A DNA stretch of 64,000 nt, taken from the NCBI GenBank assembly GCA_965243565.1, contig OZ251571.1, positions 744,001 to 808,000 of the forward strand, given 5' to 3'. The position numbers and the translations under genes are program-made. The stretch's first letter is position 1; each line of letters opens with the position of its first letter. Origin of the DNA: CBDEVH01 sp965243565. Lineage in GTDB: Bacteria; Pseudomonadota; Gammaproteobacteria; Tethybacterales; Persebacteraceae. This document shows, piece by piece, positions 26,336 to 35,867 of the stretch. The notes beneath the pieces were generated by a model. The model had not been told where the DNA came from. It searched no databases and saw only the letters and a program-made list of their open reading frames with translations.

Positions 26336-27643
26336 ATGTCATTGTCAGCAACCATTCAATCAATACACGCTAGAGAAGTTTTGGATTCCAGAGGCAATCC
26401 TACCATCGAAGCAGAAGTGCATTTGGACAATGCTATTTGTGCTCGATTCATCGCACCTTCTGGTGCATCGACTGGTGAATACGAATCTGTTGAAAAAAGA
26501 GATGGAGGCACCCGTTATTTAGGTAAGGGTGTTAACAATGCTATAAAATCTGTTGTAGATGAGATTTTACCTGCATTAAAGGGCATGAAAGTAGATTGCC
26601 AACGCAGTATTGATGACAAACTTATTGCGTTGGATGGTAGTAGCAATAAAGAGCGGCTGGGCGGTAATTCGCTTATTGCTGTGTCGGTTGCGGTTAAAAA
26701 AGCGGCTGTTATGACCAATAATTGCCCATTGTATGCAGGGTTTGGTCACAATCCCAATGCTTTACCCGTTCCTCTCATGAATATCATCAACGGTGGGGCA
26801 CACGCCCTTAATAATTTGGACATTCAAGAATACATGATCGTACCCCATGGTTTTACTCAATTTCCTGAGGCGTTACAAGCGGGGACAGAAGTCTTTCATA
26901 CCTTGCGTCAATTGTTAAATAAAGAAGGCTACTCTACCGCGGTAGGAGACGAAGGTGGTTTTGCCCCGTCGCTTGATGGTTCAACGAAGGCGTTGGATTT
27001 TATACTATCGGCAATTGAGCAAGCAGGTTATCGTCCACAAGAGCAAATTAGCATTGCACTGGATTGTGCCGCCAGTGAGTTCTATGATCATAATAAAAAT
27101 CTATACTGCCTACCGGCTGAAAATTTTACAGGCGATGCCGAAGCAATGATTGATCTCTTATCGAATTGGGTACAAAAGTACCCAATTATCAGTCTAGAAG
27201 ATGCTTGTGATGAAAACGATTGGGACGGTTGGGCACAGCTGACTCAACGTTTAGGCAAGTCCGTTCAATTGGTAGGAGACGATTTATTTGTGACCAATCC
27301 CACTATTTTACAAAAAGGCATTGATGCGGGTATTGCCAATGCTTTATTGGTTAAAGCCAATCAAATAGGCACAGTAACCGAAATGCAAGATGCCGTTGAA
27401 ATGGCCCATGCTGCGGGGTATAACTCTATTATGTCTCATCGTTCGGGTGAAAGTGAAAATGCCGAAATAGCCGATATGGCGGTTGCATTGAGCTGCGGGC
27501 AAATTAAAATAGGCGCGCCTTGTCGTGGAGAGCGAATTGCAAAGTACAATCAACTATTGCGCATTGCCGATGCACTAGGTGAGACGGCGACTTATATAGG
27601 TAATACGGTCTTTTCATCTTATCAAAAAGACAATGGTCATTAA
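26336..27643 (+). CDS. eno: Enolase
   Basis: Glycolytic interconversion of 2-phosphoglycerate and phosphoenolpyruvate. 435 residues. N-terminal REVLDSRGNPTIEAEV near 13-28 and ASTGEYES; metal and catalytic regions SLEDACDENDWDGW near 283, QLVGDDLFVTNP near 310-321, LVKANQIGTVTE near 337 and MSHRSGESEN near 367. The stop overlaps the ftsB start by about 11 bases. Confidence 0.97.
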   Translation: MSLSATIQSIHAREVLDSRGNPTIEAEVHLDNAICARFIAPSGASTGEYESVEKRDGGTRYLGKGVNNAIKSVVDEILPALKGMKVDCQRSIDDKLIALDGSSNKERLGGNSLIAVSVAVKKAAVMTNNCPLYAGFGHNPNALPVPLMNIINGGAHALNNLDIQEYMIVPHGFTQFPEALQAGTEVFHTLRQLLNKEGYSTAVGDEGGFAPSLDGSTKALDFILSAIEQAGYRPQEQISIALDCAASEFYDHNKNLYCLPAENFTGDAEAMIDLLSNWVQKYPIISLEDACDENDWDGWAQLTQRLGKSVQLVGDDLFVTNPTILQKGIDAGIANALLVKANQIGTVTEMQDAVEMAHAAGYNSIMSHRSGESENAEIADMAVALSCGQIKIGAPCRGERIAKYNQLLRIADALGETATYIGNTVFSSYQKDNGH

Positions 27644-27911
27644 ATATTGTATTATTATCTTGTTTGTTGCTTCTATTGCATGGTTGCAATATATTTTGCA
27701 CCTTAAAGAAGCCGATGGCTACATAAAAATAGCATTGTTACAGCAAGAAATCGCAAAAATTGAAGAAAGCAACAGCATACGTCACCACCAAAATAAAATA
27801 CTTATCTCTAATTTAGAGAAAATTCAGCATAACCCACACTATTTTGAAACAGTTGCTCGTAAAATTTTATTTATGATAAAAGAAGATGAAGTCTATGTAT
27901 CAACAGAATAA
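27633..27911 (+). CDS. ftsB: Cell division protein FtsB
   Basis: 92-residue bitopic membrane protein of the divisome. One N-terminal membrane helix (YCIIILFVASIAWLQYIL, residues about 5-22) is followed by a coiled coil (about 30-70) and a C-terminal VARKILFMIKEDEVYV stretch, as in the FtsB/DivIC family. Directly downstream of and overlapping eno, its standard place. Confidence 0.9.
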   Translation: MVIKYCIIILFVASIAWLQYILHLKEADGYIKIALLQQEIAKIEESNSIRHHQNKILISNLEKIQHNPHYFETVARKILFMIKEDEVYVSTE

Positions 27912-27963
27912 TCTACTTTATTAATTTTATTAGGAAATTAATAACAATATAAAAAGGAAAAAA

Positions 27964-29271
27964 ATGAGCACTAAACAGCAACGGATAGACGTTATTAATA
28001 ATAATTGGGCTACTGACCTTCGTTGGAAAAACGTAAAAAGACCTTATACAGCAGAAGATGTTATCCGATTACAAGGTTCATTTGTACCAGCGTGTTCGAT
28101 GGCTGAGCGTGGTGCAAATAAATTGTGGGATAAAATTAACGGTTCTGCTAAAAAAGGATATGTTAATTGCATGGGTGCTATTACTGCAGGACAAGCCATG
28201 CAGCAAGCCAAAGCAGGAATCGAAGCAATTTACCTATCGGGTTGGCAAGTTGCTGCTGATGGCAATACATCCGAAACCATGTATCCCGACCAATCATTGT
28301 ACGCTTATGATTCTGTGCCAACCATGGTAAGACGCATTAATAACACCCTTAAGCGTGCTGATGAAATCCAATGGGCGCAAGGTATCGACCAAAATGACGA
28401 ACGCTTTGTGGACTACTTTTTACCGATCGTCGCCGATGCCGAAGCAGGCTTTGGTGGTGTGCTAAATGCCTTTGAACTCATGAAAAATATGATTGTCAAT
28501 GGGGCTGCTGCTGCTCACTTTGAAGACCAACTTGCCGCTGCTAAAAAATGCGGTCATATGGGAGGGAAAGTATTGGTACCAACGCAAGAAGCCGTGCAAA
28601 AGCTAATTGCCGCTCGTCTTGCTGCTGATGTTTGCGGTGTGCCAACCGTTATATTGGCACGTACCGATGCCGAAGCCGCTCGTTTATTAACATCGGATGT
28701 TGATGACAATGACAGGCCGTTTTTAACTGGCAAGCGAACAGCAGAAGGTTTCTATGAAACCAAAAAAGGTTTAGAGCAGGCTATATCACGTGGTGTTGCT
28801 TATGCTCCTTATGCCGATCTAGTGTGGTGTGAAACTGGTACGCCGGATGTTGGCTTTGCCCGCGAATTTGCTCAAGCAATACACGAAAAACACCCCGAAC
28901 AGATGCTTGCTTATAACTGTTCGCCTTCATTTAACTGGAAGAAAAATTTGGATGACAAAGCCATTGCTTCTTTTCAAAATGACATTGCAGAATTAGGCTA
29001 TTGTTATCAATTTATTACCCTAGCCGGTATTCATAGTATGTGGTACAACATGTTTGACTTGGCTTATGATTATGCAAGAGGTGAAGGCATGAAGCATTAT
29101 GTCGAAAAGGTGCAAGAGCAAGAGTTTAAATCTGCCAATAAAGGCTATTCCTTTGTTGCTCATCAACAAGAAGTCGGTGCAGGCTATTTTGATGACGTAA
29201 CAACTGTCATTCAAGGCGGTCAATCTTCTGTTACTGCTATGTCGGGTTCAACTGAAGAAGAACAATTTTAA
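27964..29271 (+). CDS. aceA: Isocitrate lyase
   Basis: Glyoxylate-bypass enzyme splitting isocitrate to glyoxylate and succinate. 435 residues, the proteobacterial length. Active-site loop KKCGHMGG at 194-201 with catalytic Cys196, SGWQVAADGN near 92-101, VADAEAGFGG near 156-165 and YNCSPSFNW near 318. Followed after 46 bases by aceK. No malate synthase gene is in the window. Confidence 0.97.
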   Translation: MSTKQQRIDVINNNWATDLRWKNVKRPYTAEDVIRLQGSFVPACSMAERGANKLWDKINGSAKKGYVNCMGAITAGQAMQQAKAGIEAIYLSGWQVAADGNTSETMYPDQSLYAYDSVPTMVRRINNTLKRADEIQWAQGIDQNDERFVDYFLPIVADAEAGFGGVLNAFELMKNMIVNGAAAAHFEDQLAAAKKCGHMGGKVLVPTQEAVQKLIAARLAADVCGVPTVILARTDAEAARLLTSDVDDNDRPFLTGKRTAEGFYETKKGLEQAISRGVAYAPYADLVWCETGTPDVGFAREFAQAIHEKHPEQMLAYNCSPSFNWKKNLDDKAIASFQNDIAELGYCYQFITLAGIHSMWYNMFDLAYDYARGEGMKHYVEKVQEQEFKSANKGYSFVAHQQEVGAGYFDDVTTVIQGGQSSVTAMSGSTEEEQF

Positions 29272-29317
29272 TTCTTTATTCATTTTTAGGTTTTAAAAAT
29301 GGCAATGTTTTTTCGCA

Positions 29318-31054
29318 ATGACTAAAGAGCATAATCAAAGTACTCAACCATTGCCAGAAGACATTGCTTTATTAATTCTTCAGGGCTTTGAATCACATTA
29401 TTCATTATTTGCAAAGATTGCATTAAAGGCAAAAAAAAACTTTGAAAAATGTTTGTGGTCAGAACAAGAGGCGATCTCTAAAAAACGATTAAGACTTTAC
29501 GATAAAAAAGTTGATGACGCGCTACGAAAGGTAAAACAGAACTATAATTTTGATATTTTTGATGAAAAATTATGGGTAAAAACAAAGACTTGTTACGTAA
29601 ACATAATATCTTCTCACAGTCAACCTGAATTGGCAGAAACATTTTATAATTCATTTTTTTGCCGCTTATTTGTCAATCAAGCTTACTATAACAATAATTA
29701 TATTTTCTTAAGACCGACGATTTCAACCTCGTATATTGATATTGATGATCCCGTGATCTTTAGTGAATATACCAATGTCAAAACATTGCCTGCAACACTG
29801 TTATCTATTATTCAATCCTTAGAATTTAAAGTACCTTTTGAAGATTTACAACGCGATGTTCATGAACTTTGCCGAAAAATTATCAGTCAGTTAGATTTAT
29901 CAGATGAACAAGGCATCGAAATTCAATATATTCGTGAGTTATTTTTAAGACAAAAGGGGGCGTATTTAATCGGGAGAATAAAACTTGAGACCACCAAGAC
30001 CAATGCGTTGGCAATTGCTTTTTTAAATGAACCGCATCGCAATATTTACGTGGATGCAGTGGTTACCGATAACAACAGTTTGGCTAATATTTTTAGTTTT
30101 GCTCGTTCTTATTTCTTTATTTATACACAGTTTCCCGGTGCTGTGGTTGATTTTATTCAAAGTATCTTGCCTTTTTCAACCGCTGCCGATATTTACAGTG
30201 CAATTGGTTTGCATAAACATGGTAAAAACCTGCTGTATCGTCTTTTTGTAAAGCAATCGCATGTTTCAAGCGAAAAGCTAAAGCGTAGCCCAGGCATTCG
30301 TGGTATGGTAATGACCGTATTTGGTGGCGAATCCTATCCTTATGTGTATAAAATAATTAACGATAATTTCGCTCCGCCAAAAATGGTTACCCATAAAATT
30401 GTCAGGGAAAAATATCAGTTTGTAAAGCGACATGCCAAACTAGGGCGTATGGCTGATACATGGGAATTTTCTAATGTGGTTTTTCCTCGTCACAAAATCT
30501 CCGAGGATTTTTTAGAAGAAATGGGCGAATGCATACCATCTCAGCTGATTATTAAAAATAAAGAAATTATCATCCGTCATTTGTACATGGAAAACAAAAT
30601 GATGCCGCTCAATCTGTATTTGGAACGAGCGAACGAGGAACAAACCATCGTTATCTCTCGTGATTTTTGTCAAGCGATTGTCGATTTAATTCAAGGTGGT
30701 ATTTTTCCTGGCGATATGTTGACTAAAAATTTTGGCGTAACTGGGCAAAATCGCGTGATTTTTTATGATTATGATGAAATAACAACGATGGATATTCCTG
30801 TCTTTAGACTGATTCCCGAGCCCAAAACCATCGAAGAAGAGTATGCCTCTGAGCCATGGTATTCCATTGGTAAAGACGATGTTTTCCCGGAAGAGTTTAC
30901 CCAATTTATGGCAACCAATAAAATTTTGAGGAGGATTTTTACAACGGAATTTAAAAAACTAACGGATTACCTTTATTGGAAAGAAATCCAAGACAATTAT
31001 AAAAAAAATATTACCAAGCATTACTATCCATACGAACAAAAATTTCGTTTATAA
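29318..31054 (+). CDS. aceK: Isocitrate dehydrogenase kinase/phosphatase
   Basis: Bifunctional enzyme that switches isocitrate dehydrogenase off by phosphorylation and on by dephosphorylation, routing isocitrate to the glyoxylate bypass. 578 residues, normal length. Family stretches: regulatory N-half with FCRLFVNQAYYNNN, ATP-loop region GIRGMVMTVFGGESYPYVYKII near 327-348, catalytic YDYDEITTMDIPVFR near 485 and FPEEFTQFM near 525. Immediately after aceA, as in enteric and related gammaproteobacteria. Confidence 0.95.
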   Translation: MTKEHNQSTQPLPEDIALLILQGFESHYSLFAKIALKAKKNFEKCLWSEQEAISKKRLRLYDKKVDDALRKVKQNYNFDIFDEKLWVKTKTCYVNIISSHSQPELAETFYNSFFCRLFVNQAYYNNNYIFLRPTISTSYIDIDDPVIFSEYTNVKTLPATLLSIIQSLEFKVPFEDLQRDVHELCRKIISQLDLSDEQGIEIQYIRELFLRQKGAYLIGRIKLETTKTNALAIAFLNEPHRNIYVDAVVTDNNSLANIFSFARSYFFIYTQFPGAVVDFIQSILPFSTAADIYSAIGLHKHGKNLLYRLFVKQSHVSSEKLKRSPGIRGMVMTVFGGESYPYVYKIINDNFAPPKMVTHKIVREKYQFVKRHAKLGRMADTWEFSNVVFPRHKISEDFLEEMGECIPSQLIIKNKEIIIRHLYMENKMMPLNLYLERANEEQTIVISRDFCQAIVDLIQGGIFPGDMLTKNFGVTGQNRVIFYDYDEITTMDIPVFRLIPEPKTIEEEYASEPWYSIGKDDVFPEEFTQFMATNKILRRIFTTEFKKLTDYLYWKEIQDNYKKNITKHYYPYEQKFRL

Positions 31055-31144
31055 AATCGCTATAATCCCTACCATAGCGTGAAAATCATTCATTTTATGG
31101 TGCTTTTTTGGTAGAATATACATTCTGCAAAAAGACAGTTCAAG

Positions 31145-31573
31145 ATGATAGTAGATTTTTCAAATCTTTGTGCCCATAGGGAAAAAATTTCTGATTTATT
31201 GGTTCTAGAAAACCTGCAAAGAATTAACCAATTATTTGCGTTGCAATCTCAAACACTGGTTCATTTCCAAATCAGTGGTAGTCAAGAACAAGGTGGGTAT
31301 GGTGTGGTGGATGTCAGTTTATCAACAACCTTGCAAGTGACATGCCAACGTTGCATGAATGAATTTCCTTTTGCAATTAATTCAACGCGTCAGTACTTAC
31401 TTGAAGGAGATCAGACTGATAAATCGTTATCGATAGTAGGGAACATGGAAATACTCGAAAAAGATAAAATTGATATAGAAGAGTTTATTTCTGATGAATT
31501 ATTGCTTTGTTTGCCTATCAGCATTATGCATGACAAAGAGCAATGTCCTTCAGCCAAATATATGGATAGTTAA
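31145..31573 (+). CDS. yceD: YceD family (DUF177) protein
   Basis: 142-residue protein of the family always found beside rpmF; linked in other bacteria to 23S rRNA or ribosome maturation. The Cys pair in LQVTCQRCMNEFPF near 76-89 and a second Cys pair region near the end (LCLPISIMHDKEQCP) are typical. Starts the DUF177-rpmF-plsX-fabH-fabD-fabG cluster. Confidence 0.88.
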   Translation: MIVDFSNLCAHREKISDLLVLENLQRINQLFALQSQTLVHFQISGSQEQGGYGVVDVSLSTTLQVTCQRCMNEFPFAINSTRQYLLEGDQTDKSLSIVGNMEILEKDKIDIEEFISDELLLCLPISIMHDKEQCPSAKYMDS

Positions 31574-31602
31574 TTTACCCTTTAATACACAGGAGTTTAA
31601 AA

Positions 31603-31800
31603 ATGGCAGTACAACAAAATAAAAAATCACCTTCACGCCGTAACATGCGTCGCTCACACGACAGCATTGCTTTAGGTACTATTTCAACCGAAAAAACCAA
31701 TGGAGACAGACATTTACGTCATCATATTAGTGCCAATGGTTATTATCGTGGTAAGAAAATTATTGAGACTGCAAAACCAGAAGAAGAAAACGCTGAGTAA
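31603..31800 (+). CDS. rpmF: 50S ribosomal protein L32
   Basis: 65 residues. N-terminus MAVQQNKKSPSRRNMRRSHD is the L32 signature; the C-terminal part is acidic. Preceded by a good ribosome site (AGGAG). Sits between yceD and plsX, coupling ribosomal and lipid gene expression as in other gammaproteobacteria. Confidence 0.95.
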   Translation: MAVQQNKKSPSRRNMRRSHDSIALGTISTEKTNGDRHLRHHISANGYYRGKKIIETAKPEEENAE

Positions 31801-31806
31801 ACCTGA

Positions 31807-32844
31807 ATGTCTTTAAACATTGCAGTTGATATTATGAGCGGAGACAAACCGCCCGAGCATCGACTTAATGCAGTACTAAAATGCAAGCAGAAACATCCCA
31901 ATGTTGAATTCACACTGGTTGGGGACAAACTACTTATTGAAAATCAACTAGGCAAAGACGTTCATAAATTTACCATTGAGCACAGCGATGCTGTGGTGCG
32001 TATGGACGAACTACCATCGCGTGCCATTCGGCGGCGCAATACTTCTATGCGAGGTGTTTTGCAACTGGTAAAAGAAGGCAAAGCACAAGCGGCGGTTAGT
32101 GCGGGTAATACAGGGGCGTTAATGGGATTGGGTGTTCTTATTTTAAGACTACTCAAGGGAATCGAGCGTCCTGCCATTGCTTCTTTTATTCCCTGTAGTA
32201 GTGCCAAACAAAAAAACGACTCTTTTTGCTTACTTGATATGGGAGCAAACTCAAGTTGCAAACCCGAAATGTTATACGAATTTGCACTTATGGGAACGGC
32301 TTTATCGCAAGCCATTAAAAAAATACCAAACCCCACAGTCGCCTTGCTTAATATTGGTGAAGAAGATTTCAAAGGCAGTGATTTACTACATAAAAGTGCC
32401 AAATTATTAAACGCAGATAAATCAATCAACTTTACGGGTTATATTGAAGGATCAAATATGTTTAAAGGTACTGCTGATGTCGTGGTAACCGATGGTTTTA
32501 CAGGCAATGTGGTGCTTAAGGTAACCGAGGGCTTGGCTACGATGATTTTACAGATGATTAAAGACGCCTTTACTAAAAACAAATTGTCACGCAGCTGCGC
32601 GTTTTTTGCTATGCCGGTACTCAACAAACTCAAATACCGCATGGATTCGCGTGCTTACAATGGGGCTTGTTTATTGGGATTAAACGGGATTATTGTTAAA
32701 AGTCATGGCAATGCCGATGAAGTTGCATTTAGTGCAGCGGTAGAATACGCTATTTCCTCTGCCAAACAAGATTTACCACAAACAATTGCGCAATTACTTA
32801 ATGAAAAAATTGAGTTGCGCGAGACTATTATCGCAGAAGCTTAA
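31807..32844 (+). CDS. plsX: Phosphate acyltransferase PlsX
   Basis: Makes acyl-phosphate from acyl-ACP for phospholipid synthesis. 345 residues. N-terminal NIAVDIMSGDKPPEH (the usual AxDxMGGD motif has Ser in place of the first Gly), SAGNTGALMGLGVLIL near 97-112, LLDMGANSSCKPE near 142 and VVTDGFTGNVVLK near 224. Six bases after rpmF. Confidence 0.94.
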   Translation: MSLNIAVDIMSGDKPPEHRLNAVLKCKQKHPNVEFTLVGDKLLIENQLGKDVHKFTIEHSDAVVRMDELPSRAIRRRNTSMRGVLQLVKEGKAQAAVSAGNTGALMGLGVLILRLLKGIERPAIASFIPCSSAKQKNDSFCLLDMGANSSCKPEMLYEFALMGTALSQAIKKIPNPTVALLNIGEEDFKGSDLLHKSAKLLNADKSINFTGYIEGSNMFKGTADVVVTDGFTGNVVLKVTEGLATMILQMIKDAFTKNKLSRSCAFFAMPVLNKLKYRMDSRAYNGACLLGLNGIIVKSHGNADEVAFSAAVEYAISSAKQDLPQTIAQLLNEKIELRETIIAEA

Positions 32845-32861
32845 ACGAAATAACAACGATT

Positions 32862-33806
32862 GTGTCATACGCAAAAATTATTGGATTAGGTGGATATCTT
32901 CCCGATAATGTCGTTAGCAATAACGATTTAATAAAACTTAAATCTTTAGACACATCTGACGATTGGATTCAAAGCCGAACTGGTATACGTCAACGACATA
33001 TTGCCCCCGAAGGCGTATTGGCAAGCGACTTAGCACTGCCGGCAGCAAAGCAAGCTCTAGAAGTGGCTGGACTTTCTGCGTCGAATTTAGATATGATTAT
33101 TTTTGCAACAACCACGCCCGACAGGATTTATCCAGCAACTGCCTGTTTGTTACAACGCAAATTAAAAGCAGGTCCATGCCCAGCGTTTGATATTCAAGCC
33201 GTTTGTAGTGGTTTTTTGTACGCCTTAGCAACGGCTGAAGGCTTTATCATGTCTGGTCGTGCCAAAAAAATATTGGTTGTAGGTAGTGAAGTTTATTCGC
33301 ACATTTTAGATTGGGATGATAGAGGTACGTGTGTTTTATTTGGCGATGGTGCAGGTGCTGCTGTTGTTGCGGCATCGGATACTGCTGGTATTCAAAACAT
33401 TGTCATCAATGCCGATGGTAATTATGCAGATAACCTAACGGTTAATGCACATTTATCCAACGGTGAGATCAGCGGCTATCCCTTTACCAAAATGAATGGA
33501 GCAAGCATCTACCGTTTTGCGGTTGAAAAAATGACAGAATCAACGCTCGAAGTACTGGATGGTGAACAAGCCGATTGGTTGGTTTTGCATCAAGCCAATG
33601 AACGAATTATCGATGCAGTGAGTCAACGTCTAAATATAGACCCTGCCAAAGTCATTAAAACGGTCAATAATCAAGGCAATACTTCTGCGGCTTCTATACC
33701 GTTGGCATTATCATCTCATCAAGACAAATTTTCTGCTGGCGATCGCATAGCGATTGCGGCTGTTGGTGGTGGTATTACATGGGGTGCTGCCAGTATTATA
33801 TGGTAA
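32862..33806 (+). CDS. fabH: 3-oxoacyl-ACP synthase III (KASIII)
   Basis: Starts fatty-acid synthesis by condensing acetyl-CoA with malonyl-ACP. 314 residues from a GTG start at 32862. Catalytic triad visible: Cys115 in IQAVCSGFLYAL, His in LVLHQANERI near 242, Asn in VNNQGNTSAAS near 271. Entry motif DDWIQSRTGIRQRH near 33-46. Confidence 0.95.
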   Translation: MSYAKIIGLGGYLPDNVVSNNDLIKLKSLDTSDDWIQSRTGIRQRHIAPEGVLASDLALPAAKQALEVAGLSASNLDMIIFATTTPDRIYPATACLLQRKLKAGPCPAFDIQAVCSGFLYALATAEGFIMSGRAKKILVVGSEVYSHILDWDDRGTCVLFGDGAGAAVVAASDTAGIQNIVINADGNYADNLTVNAHLSNGEISGYPFTKMNGASIYRFAVEKMTESTLEVLDGEQADWLVLHQANERIIDAVSQRLNIDPAKVIKTVNNQGNTSAASIPLALSSHQDKFSAGDRIAIAAVGGGITWGAASIIW

Positions 33807-33820
33807 AGGTTTAAAAAATC

Positions 33821-34735
33821 ATGTCTGAAACAGCTTTTGTATTTGCTGGCCAAGGCTCACAATCGACAGGAATGCTATCGGCTTATCATAAACATCCCTT
33901 GTTGATGGAGGTTGTGGCAGAAGTCTCTAACGCCATTGATACCGATATTGAATCTATTATCGAAAATGATGGCGATGCATTAAATCAAACCATCAACACA
34001 CAACCTTGCATGTTGGCGATGGGCGTTGGCGTTTATCGCATGCTCGAAAACAAATTACAAGCAACCGTTTTTGCCGGGCATAGCTTGGGTGAATACAGTG
34101 CATTGGTTTGTGCGGGTAGTTTGTCATTGGCAGAAGCTGCAAAATTGGTGCGTCAACGTGCGTATCTTATGCAATCGACAGTCAATAATGGTGGTATGGC
34201 AGCAATATTAGGATTGGATGCCGATAGCATTAATGAAATTTGCACAGCAGCACGTAACGATGGTGAGTTTATTTGGGCTGCGAACTACAATACCGAAAAA
34301 CAAATCGTAGTAGCAGGTATCAAAAGTTCCATCGAAAAATACATTGATGTCTTTAAACAAAAGGGGGCAAGACGCGTCGTAGTGTTGCCAATGAGCGTGC
34401 CTTCACATTGTCCTTTATTGCAAGAGGCGGCGAATCAGTTTAAAGAAGCGATGAAACAAATAACATTGTCTCAACCGCAAGTAACCATATTGCACACTGG
34501 GCAAATTGAAAAACCAAGTGATTCATTTGCCAACGATTTAATAAATACAATGGCAAATCAACTAATATTACCGGTTAATTGGTTATTGATACTGCAACAA
34601 TTAAAAAAACGTGGTGTCGAACAGGTTTTTGAAGTCGGACCGGGTAAAATACTAACAGGATTAGGCAAAGACAGCGGAATACCACACAAGGCTTTAAACA
34701 ACACCGATGCCATCCATGCGATTTTAAACAGTTGA
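33821..34735 (+). CDS. fabD: Malonyl-CoA:ACP transacylase
   Basis: Loads malonyl onto acyl carrier protein. 304 residues. Opening FVFAGQGSQSTGML, nucleophile Ser in VFAGHSLGEYSALVCAG near 84-100, Arg in VRQRAYLMQ near 115 and active-site His in VPSHCPLLQEA near 195. In the fab cluster between fabH and fabG. Confidence 0.95.
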   Translation: MSETAFVFAGQGSQSTGMLSAYHKHPLLMEVVAEVSNAIDTDIESIIENDGDALNQTINTQPCMLAMGVGVYRMLENKLQATVFAGHSLGEYSALVCAGSLSLAEAAKLVRQRAYLMQSTVNNGGMAAILGLDADSINEICTAARNDGEFIWAANYNTEKQIVVAGIKSSIEKYIDVFKQKGARRVVVLPMSVPSHCPLLQEAANQFKEAMKQITLSQPQVTILHTGQIEKPSDSFANDLINTMANQLILPVNWLLILQQLKKRGVEQVFEVGPGKILTGLGKDSGIPHKALNNTDAIHAILNS

Positions 34736-34785
34736 ATTAAACCTTTAATCTCTATAAAATAGACACCATAATGGAGTTACAATAA

Positions 34786-35523
34786 ATGGATTTAAAAAAT
34801 AAAACAGCGTTGGTTACTGGTGCAAGCCGTGGTATTGGCAAAGCCATTTTACAATCATTGGGTGAGGCAGGTGCACAGGTAATCGGCACTGCTACTTCTG
34901 ATGTGGGGGTTAATGCCATTGAAGCGGCAACGCAGGCGATTGGTGGCAAAGGGCTGTTGTATAATGCGGGGCAAGACGGCAGTCTTACCGCTTTAATGAA
35001 TACGATTAATAAAGAATTTGGCGGCGTGGATATTCTTGTTGCCAATGCTGGCATTACCGACGATGGATTGGCTATGCGGCTAAAGCAAGAACAATGGCAA
35101 AGCGTTATTGACATTAACTTAACGGCGGTATTTGCATTAATTCAAGCCAACCTTCGCGCGATGGCTAAAAAAAGGCACGGCAGAATAATTGCCATATCCT
35201 CTATTGTGGCATCAATAGGCAATGTTGGACAATCCAATTACTGTGCTGCCAAAGCAGGGCTTGATGCTTGTTGTCGATCAATAGCCAAAGAAATGGCAAC
35301 GCGTGGCATCACCGTTAATACAGTGGCACCTGGTTTTATTGAAACCGATATGACCAACAAATTACCAGATGCAGTTAAAGACTATTTTTTAAATAATATT
35401 CCCATGAATCGTGCTGGCACGCCTGATGATATTGCATCTTTGGTTAAATTTTTATCGTCAGATGCAGCGTCCTATATAACAGGGCAAACACTGCATGTTA
35501 ATGGCGGTATGTACATGAACTAA
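34786..35523 (+). CDS. fabG: 3-oxoacyl-ACP reductase
   Basis: NADPH-dependent reduction step of fatty-acid elongation. 245 residues, short-chain dehydrogenase fold: ALVTGASRGIGKAI near 9-22, NAGITDDGL near 86, catalytic Ser in IAISSIVAS near 138 and YCAAKAG near 151. The last gene of the fab cluster here; acpP and fabF, which often follow, are replaced by a ferredoxin gene. Confidence 0.94.
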   Translation: MDLKNKTALVTGASRGIGKAILQSLGEAGAQVIGTATSDVGVNAIEAATQAIGGKGLLYNAGQDGSLTALMNTINKEFGGVDILVANAGITDDGLAMRLKQEQWQSVIDINLTAVFALIQANLRAMAKKRHGRIIAISSIVASIGNVGQSNYCAAKAGLDACCRSIAKEMATRGITVNTVAPGFIETDMTNKLPDAVKDYFLNNIPMNRAGTPDDIASLVKFLSSDAASYITGQTLHVNGGMYMN

Positions 35524-35533
35524 GGAGAAAATA

Positions 35534-35857
35534 ATGACATATATTGTTTTAGAGAGTTGTATTCGTTGCAAACATACGGATTGTGTAGAAGTTTGCCCTG
35601 TCGATTGTTTTCATGAAGGTCCTAACATGTTGGTTATCGACCCTGAAGAATGTATTGACTGTTCATTGTGCGTTCCAGAATGCCCAGTTAATGCCATTGT
35701 TTCCGAAGACGATGTACCAGAAGGCAAAGAAGCGTTAATTGAATTAAACCGAGAACTCTCCGAGAAATGGCCTGAATTAGTTGAACGCAAAGATCCACTG
35801 GCAGATGCGGAGCAATGGAAAGATGTCGAGGATAAATTACAGTATCTCGAACGATAA
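35534..35857 (+). CDS. fdxA: 7Fe/8Fe ferredoxin FdxA
   Basis: 107-residue dicluster ferredoxin, low-potential electron carrier. First cluster region ESCIRCKHTDCVEVCPVDCF and second ECIDCSLCVPECPVNAI give the Cys spacing of the Azotobacter/Pseudomonas FdxA type, with the long acidic C-terminal tail ending KLQYLER. Eleven bases after fabG. Confidence 0.95.
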   Translation: MTYIVLESCIRCKHTDCVEVCPVDCFHEGPNMLVIDPEECIDCSLCVPECPVNAIVSEDDVPEGKEALIELNRELSEKWPELVERKDPLADAEQWKDVEDKLQYLER

Positions 35858-35867
35858 ATAATAATAA

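Noticed and set aside
31058..31079. CGCTAT/ATAGCG hairpin after aceK as a terminator
   Set aside because: Only 6 pairs with a 10-base loop and no T tract.
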